A stretch of DNA of 9,362 bases from Thermoplasmata archaeon (GTDB taxonomy: Archaea; Thermoplasmatota; Thermoplasmata; Lutacidiplasmatales; UBA184), in the NCBI GenBank assembly GCA_013044425.1, contig JABEUK010000089.1:1-9362 (forward strand), written 5' to 3'. Shown piece by piece: positions 6,176 through 9,362 of the stretch. The first letter of the stretch is position 1; every line of letters begins with the position of its first letter. Below the pieces are notes generated by a model. It did not search any database. It was not told the origin of the DNA and worked only from the letters and a program-made list of their open reading frames with translations. The translations under genes were made by a program, and so were the position numbers.

Positions 6176-7389
6176 TCCGCACCGTCAATCCCGGCGTAGC
6201 CCGAGGGCGGCTCACCCCACCGTCCTCCAAGAGCTACACGCACCGTGCCTTGGTCGCGGCCCACCTCTGCGGTCGCTCCGCCTCCGTCCTTCGGCCGCTG
6301 GACTCGAACGACACGCGGGCGACCGCCCGAGGTCTCGCGGCGCTCGGCTCGCGCGTGCGATTCGCCGCGGACCGGTGGCAGATCCAGCCCGCGCGGAAGG
6401 CGACCGACCGTCGGCGGACGATCGATTGCGGCGAGTCGGGAACGACGCTGCGGTTCCTGACGGCACTCGCGGCACTCTCCGACCGACCGGTCCGGCTCAC
6501 GGGGCAAGGACGCCTCCCGGCGCGACCGATGTCGGACCTGTACGACGCATTGCGCACGCTCGGAGCCCGGATCTCTACCGAGCACGAGGACCGAGCACTT
6601 CCCTGCACGATCCGCGGACCGATCTCTGCCGGCCGCATCGAGGTGCGGTCCGACGAGACCTCGCAGTATCTCTCCGCTCTCTTGATGGCCCTGCCGCGTG
6701 TCGAGGGCCGATCGGAGATCCGACTGCGAGGGCCTTCGGTCTCACGAACGTATGTCCAGGCGACCTGCGCGGTACTGGATGCCTATGGGATCCGGATCGC
6801 GATCCGGCCGCGAGCCTACCGCGTCGACGGGCCGCAGACGTTCCGGGCCGCTGCCTTCACCGTACCCAGCGACGCCTCGTCGGCCGCGTACTTTTGGGCG
6901 GCCGCGGCTCTCACCGGCGGGAGTGTGACCGTGACGGGGCTCGACCGGCGCTGGCCGCAGGCCGATCTGGCGCTGCTCGATATCCTGCGACGGATGGGCG
7001 CGTCCGTTCGTAGTGAGCGATTCGCGACCGAGGTGACCGGGCCGGTCCGCCGAGGGATCTCGGTCGATCTAACGAACTCGCCGGACCTGTACCCGCTCGT
7101 GGGAGTCCTCGCCGCGGGTGTCCCGGGCGGCCGGAGCCGTCTTCGGGGAGCGGCGCACGTTCGCCTGAAGGAGTCCGACCGGTTCGCAGCGACCGCGCGC
7201 ATCGTGCGCGCGATGGGTGCGCGCGTCGATACCGCGGGAGGAGAACTGCGCATCCTGGGCACCGGCGCTCCTCGGTCGATCTCGCTCCGGGATCTCGACG
7301 ACCACCGGGTCGTCATGAGCGCAGCGGTGGGCGCCCTCGTCGCACCTTCGCCATCGCACGTGGGGGACGCACGGGCGGTCCGAAAATAG
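6172..7389 (+). CDS. aroA: 3-phosphoshikimate 1-carboxyvinyltransferase (EPSP synthase), ending at a suspicious in-frame TAG
   Basis: Transfers enolpyruvyl from PEP to shikimate 3-phosphate. The start ATG overlaps the previous stop by 4 nt (ATGA) and has GAGGAGG (6161-6167) before it; an upstream in-frame extension lies over shikimate kinase and is not used. Motifs in order: SSKSYTHRA (18-26, Lys20/Ser21/Arg25), LDSNDT (43-48), CGESGTTLRFL (86-96), RLPARPM (114-120), TSQYLSALLM (163-172), SPDLYP with catalytic Asp305, LKESDR (332-337, Lys333/Arg337), DDHR (376-379) and terminal AVRK with Lys405, the equivalent of E. coli Lys411 in KTFP. As called, the protein has 405 residues and stops directly after this lysine, about 20 short of the family. 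The frame beyond the TAG continues with the missing tail; the likely ancestral product is 425 residues ending at 7449. Confidence 0.93.
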   Translation: MIRTVNPGVARGRLTPPSSKSYTHRALVAAHLCGRSASVLRPLDSNDTRATARGLAALGSRVRFAADRWQIQPARKATDRRRTIDCGESGTTLRFLTALAALSDRPVRLTGQGRLPARPMSDLYDALRTLGARISTEHEDRALPCTIRGPISAGRIEVRSDETSQYLSALLMALPRVEGRSEIRLRGPSVSRTYVQATCAVLDAYGIRIAIRPRAYRVDGPQTFRAAAFTVPSDASSAAYFWAAAALTGGSVTVTGLDRRWPQADLALLDILRRMGASVRSERFATEVTGPVRRGISVDLTNSPDLYPLVGVLAAGVPGGRSRLRGAAHVRLKESDRFAATARIVRAMGARVDTAGGELRILGTGAPRSISLRDLDDHRVVMSAAVGALVAPSPSHVGDARAVRK

Positions 7390-7449
7390 TTCCCCGGATT
7401 CTGGGATTCCCTGTCCCACGTGGTGTACGAGCGAGGGGCCGCATCATGA
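7387..7449 (+). other. In-frame amber codon and conserved C-terminal continuation of EPSP synthase
   Basis: TAG (7387-7389) stands where EPSP synthases have Ser or Thr in K-(S/T)-(F/Y)-P. Reading on in the same frame gives FPGFWDSL and then SHVVYERGAAS, 19 residues, and a TGA at 7447-7449. FPGFW is the expected continuation of the family motif, and the TGA forms an ATGA overlap with the ATG of chorismate synthase, as at other junctions of this operon. The stretch is therefore part of the gene in recent ancestry. Options are amber readthrough (pyrrolysine or a suppressor tRNA), a recent TCG-to-TAG nonsense mutation, or a sequence error. The reading frame and motif are seen directly; the mechanism is not. 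Confidence 0.85.
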
Positions 7450-8531
7450 TGGAGTTCGGCGAGCGTTACCGGGTCGTCCTGTTCGGGACCAGCCATGGCC
7501 CCGAGGTCGGGGTCGAGATCCACGGGATCCCACCCGGACACGATGTCGACGTGGGCGCGATCCAGCACGAGCTCGACCGGCGCAGGCCGGTCGGTCGACG
7601 ACTCGCCACGAAACGCCAAGAAGAGGATCGGTTGGTCATCGACCGAGGCGTGGTGAACGGCCGGACCGACGGGGGACCGTTCCGGGCGCACGTCGCGAAC
7701 GAGGACGTCCAGCGCGCAGCGTACGACCGGATGCGGGACCTGCCTCGCCCGGGTCATGCGGACTACCCGGCTCGCGTTCGCTACGGACCCGAGGCGGACC
7801 TCTCCGGCGGAGGGATCTTCTCCGGTCGTATGACGGTCGGGCTCGTGATCGCCGGAGCGCTGGCCCGGCAGCTTCTCGCGCCGATCGGCGTGGATCTGGT
7901 CGGGTTCACGCGGAGCATCGGCGCGGTCGACGCCTCCATCGATCCGTCCCTGGCGCTGGGGGAGATCCGGCGACGGGCGAGCGCCAACGAGGTCGCCTGC
8001 CCCGACCTCAGCTCGGCCCTTCGGATGGAGGAGGAGATCGCCACCGCGCGTCGATCCGGGGATAGCGTCGGGGGCGTCGTCGAAGTGCACATCGATGGGG
8101 TGCCGGTCGGCCTCGGTGAGCCATTCTTCGACTCGATCGAAGGCGACATCGCGCACGCGGTCTTCGCCATCCCCGCGGTCAAAGCGATCGAGTTCGGCGT
8201 TGGGTTCGGGGCCGCGCGCATGCGGGGGAGCGAGCACAACGACCCGTTCTGCTACGAGAACGGCCGGATCCGAACGACCTCGAACCACGCCGGCGGGATC
8301 CTGGGGGGCCTCGCCAGCGGGATGCCGATCGTCTACCGCGTCGCCGTGAAACCGACGTCCTCCATCGCACGACCGCAGCAGACGGTCAACCTGGCCACCC
8401 ACGAGCCCGCCGAGCTCGTCGTCACCGGGCGCCACGATCCCTGCATCGTTCCGCGTGCCGTCGTCGTCGTCGAGAACGTGGGTGCGATGGTCCTCGCCGA
8501 TCTCGCCTATCGCGGAGGGTTCCTATCGTGA
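7446..8531 (+). CDS. aroC: Chorismate synthase
   Basis: FMN-dependent trans-elimination of phosphate from EPSP to give chorismate, the last shared step to Trp, Phe and Tyr. The protein has 361 residues, normal length. Motifs: FGTSHGPEVG (13-22) with catalytic His17, RPGHADYP (101-108) with His104, SGGGIFSGRMT (120-130), the IPAVKAIEFGVGFGAARMRGSEHND block, NHAGGILGGLASGMPI, VKPTSSIARPQQTV, and C-terminal TGRHDPCIVPRAV. The first motif reads GTSHG where most family members have GESHG. The start is the first of two adjacent ATGs (7446, 7449), with GAGGGG at 7433-7438 and a 7-nt spacer. It overlaps the TGA of the EPSP synthase read-through frame by 4 nt. The stop TGA overlaps the GTG of the next gene by 4 nt bases (8528-8531). 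Confidence 0.96.
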   Translation: MMEFGERYRVVLFGTSHGPEVGVEIHGIPPGHDVDVGAIQHELDRRRPVGRRLATKRQEEDRLVIDRGVVNGRTDGGPFRAHVANEDVQRAAYDRMRDLPRPGHADYPARVRYGPEADLSGGGIFSGRMTVGLVIAGALARQLLAPIGVDLVGFTRSIGAVDASIDPSLALGEIRRRASANEVACPDLSSALRMEEEIATARRSGDSVGGVVEVHIDGVPVGLGEPFFDSIEGDIAHAVFAIPAVKAIEFGVGFGAARMRGSEHNDPFCYENGRIRTTSNHAGGILGGLASGMPIVYRVAVKPTSSIARPQQTVNLATHEPAELVVTGRHDPCIVPRAVVVVENVGAMVLADLAYRGGFLS

Positions 8532-9362
8532 GCGAAGAGCCCGGGCGGATCCCGAGCGCCATCCTGGGCGCGAGCGGCTACATCGGCCAGCACTTCGCCC
8601 GCCTGCTCGGCGATCACCCGTTCTTCGCGCCCCCGCTCCTCGTGGGATCGGACCGCTCCGCGGGCCGGCGGCTCGAGGATCTCTGGCAACTTCCCGAAGA
8701 GGTCCCCGGCACGCTCGCCCGTCAACGGCTGCGCCCCCTCACCCCGCGCGAGCTGCGCGCGCGCGGAGTGCGGGTGGTGTTCGGCGCCCTTCCCTCCGGC
8801 ACCGCCGGGGTACTGGAATCCGAGTGCCGCCGCCGGGGCCTTCACGTCTTCAGCAATTCCTCCGACCACCGCATGGATCCCGATGTTCCCCTCCTCGTCC
8901 CGGAGGTCAACGCGTCGCATCTTCGGGCGCTCACCGAGCGGCGGCGCCCGGGCGGGATCCTCGTGACCAACCCGAACTGCACGGCGGCCGGTCTGGTGCT
9001 CGGACTCGCCCCGATCTGGAAGCTGCTCGCTCCCCGCGAGGTCCACCTCGCGAGCTACCAAGCCTTGTCGGGGGCCGGGCTCCCGGGCGTCGCCTCGCTG
9101 TCGATCACCGACAACGTCGTGCCGTTCATCCGAGAGGAGGAGGAGAAGGTCGTCGAGGAGACCCGGCGCATGCTGGGGACCGCTCGCAACGGTCGGATCC
9201 ATCCCCGGGAGGAACCGATCCTCGCCCAGTGCGCCCGCGTAGGGGTTCGGGATGGTCACCTCGAAGCGATCACCGTTGTTGCCCGTCGGCGCCCGAACCG
9301 GTCCGAGATCCTGGATGCCTGGTGCAGGTTCGACCCGCTTGCGGGAGCAACGCTTCCCACGC
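8528..9362 (+). CDS. asd: Aspartate-semialdehyde dehydrogenase (archaeal/fungal type), 3' end outside window
   Basis: Reduces aspartyl phosphate to L-aspartate semialdehyde with NADPH. Besides serving Thr/Met/Lys synthesis, this product is a direct substrate of the ADH synthase that opens the operon, which explains its place here. About 278 residues are visible; the family is about 340-360, so the C-terminus is missing. Motifs: nucleotide-binding LGASGYIGQHF (13-23), GALPSGTAG (86-94), catalytic Cys151 in TNPNCTA (147-153), QALSGAGLPGV (178-188), NVVPFIREEEEKVVEET (196-212), and ARVGVRDGHLEAI with the catalytic His243. The start is a GTG that overlaps the chorismate synthase stop as GTGA; no ATG lies near, and the GTG start gives the right N-terminus. 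The frame is open to the window edge. Confidence 0.93.
   Translation, partial: MSEEPGRIPSAILGASGYIGQHFARLLGDHPFFAPPLLVGSDRSAGRRLEDLWQLPEEVPGTLARQRLRPLTPRELRARGVRVVFGALPSGTAGVLESECRRRGLHVFSNSSDHRMDPDVPLLVPEVNASHLRALTERRRPGGILVTNPNCTAAGLVLGLAPIWKLLAPREVHLASYQALSGAGLPGVASLSITDNVVPFIREEEEKVVEETRRMLGTARNGRIHPREEPILAQCARVGVRDGHLEAITVVARRRPNRSEILDAWCRFDPLAGATLPT

Noticed and set aside
6816..8435. 539-codon open frame on the minus strand
   Set aside because: It is antisense to EPSP synthase and chorismate synthase, whose conserved motifs fix the coding strand. Long antisense frames are usual in GC-rich genes; the translation shows no family.

Overview
The window is high-GC archaeal DNA, most likely from a Thermoplasmatota-type archaeon. 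The evidence is a set of archaeal pathway variants: 2-amino-3,7-dideoxy-D-threo-hept-6-ulosonate (ADH) synthase plus dehydroquinate synthase II in place of the bacterial DAHP/AroB entry steps, a GHMP-family shikimate kinase, and an archaeal/fungal-type aspartate-semialdehyde dehydrogenase. The DnaK also lacks the insert seen in Gram-negative DnaK and carries the [12 protein letters not shown] segment that I associate, from memory, with archaeal DnaKs. The phylum is an inference; the domain Archaea is well supported.

Layout. Bases 1-1521 (minus strand) hold the N-terminal 507 residues of dnaK, cut by the window edge. Bases 1522-2005 are a divergent intergenic region with a clear TATA box and Shine-Dalgarno (SD) site for dnaK. 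On the plus strand it also holds what looks like a leader for the next operon: a TATA-like box, a 23-codon mini-ORF ending Trp-Leu-Trp-stop, and a GC-rich hairpin followed by TTTT. From 2006 to the right edge runs a tightly packed plus-strand operon: ADH synthase, dehydroquinate synthase II, a fused dehydroquinate dehydratase/shikimate dehydrogenase (AroD-AroE), shikimate kinase, EPSP synthase, chorismate synthase and a truncated aspartate-semialdehyde dehydrogenase. Neighbours overlap by 4-13 nt or are separated by a few bases.

How it works together. Asd makes L-aspartate semialdehyde, one of the two substrates of ADH synthase (the other is 6-deoxy-5-ketofructose 1-phosphate). Dehydroquinate synthase II converts ADH to 3-dehydroquinate, and the remaining enzymes carry it to chorismate, precursor of Trp, Phe and Tyr. 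Every step from ADH formation to chorismate is encoded here; the enzyme making the ketofructose phosphate is not.

Two observations stand out. First, the EPSP synthase frame is interrupted by a TAG exactly where the family has Ser/Thr in the C-terminal K-(S/T)-F-P motif. The frame then continues with the expected FPGFW tail and ends in a TGA forming an ATGA overlap with chorismate synthase, like other junctions in this operon. This is amber readthrough (for example as pyrrolysine), a recent nonsense mutation, or a sequence error. Second, the Trp-rich mini-ORF and hairpin upstream of the operon look like a transcription attenuator, a control mode little documented in archaea.
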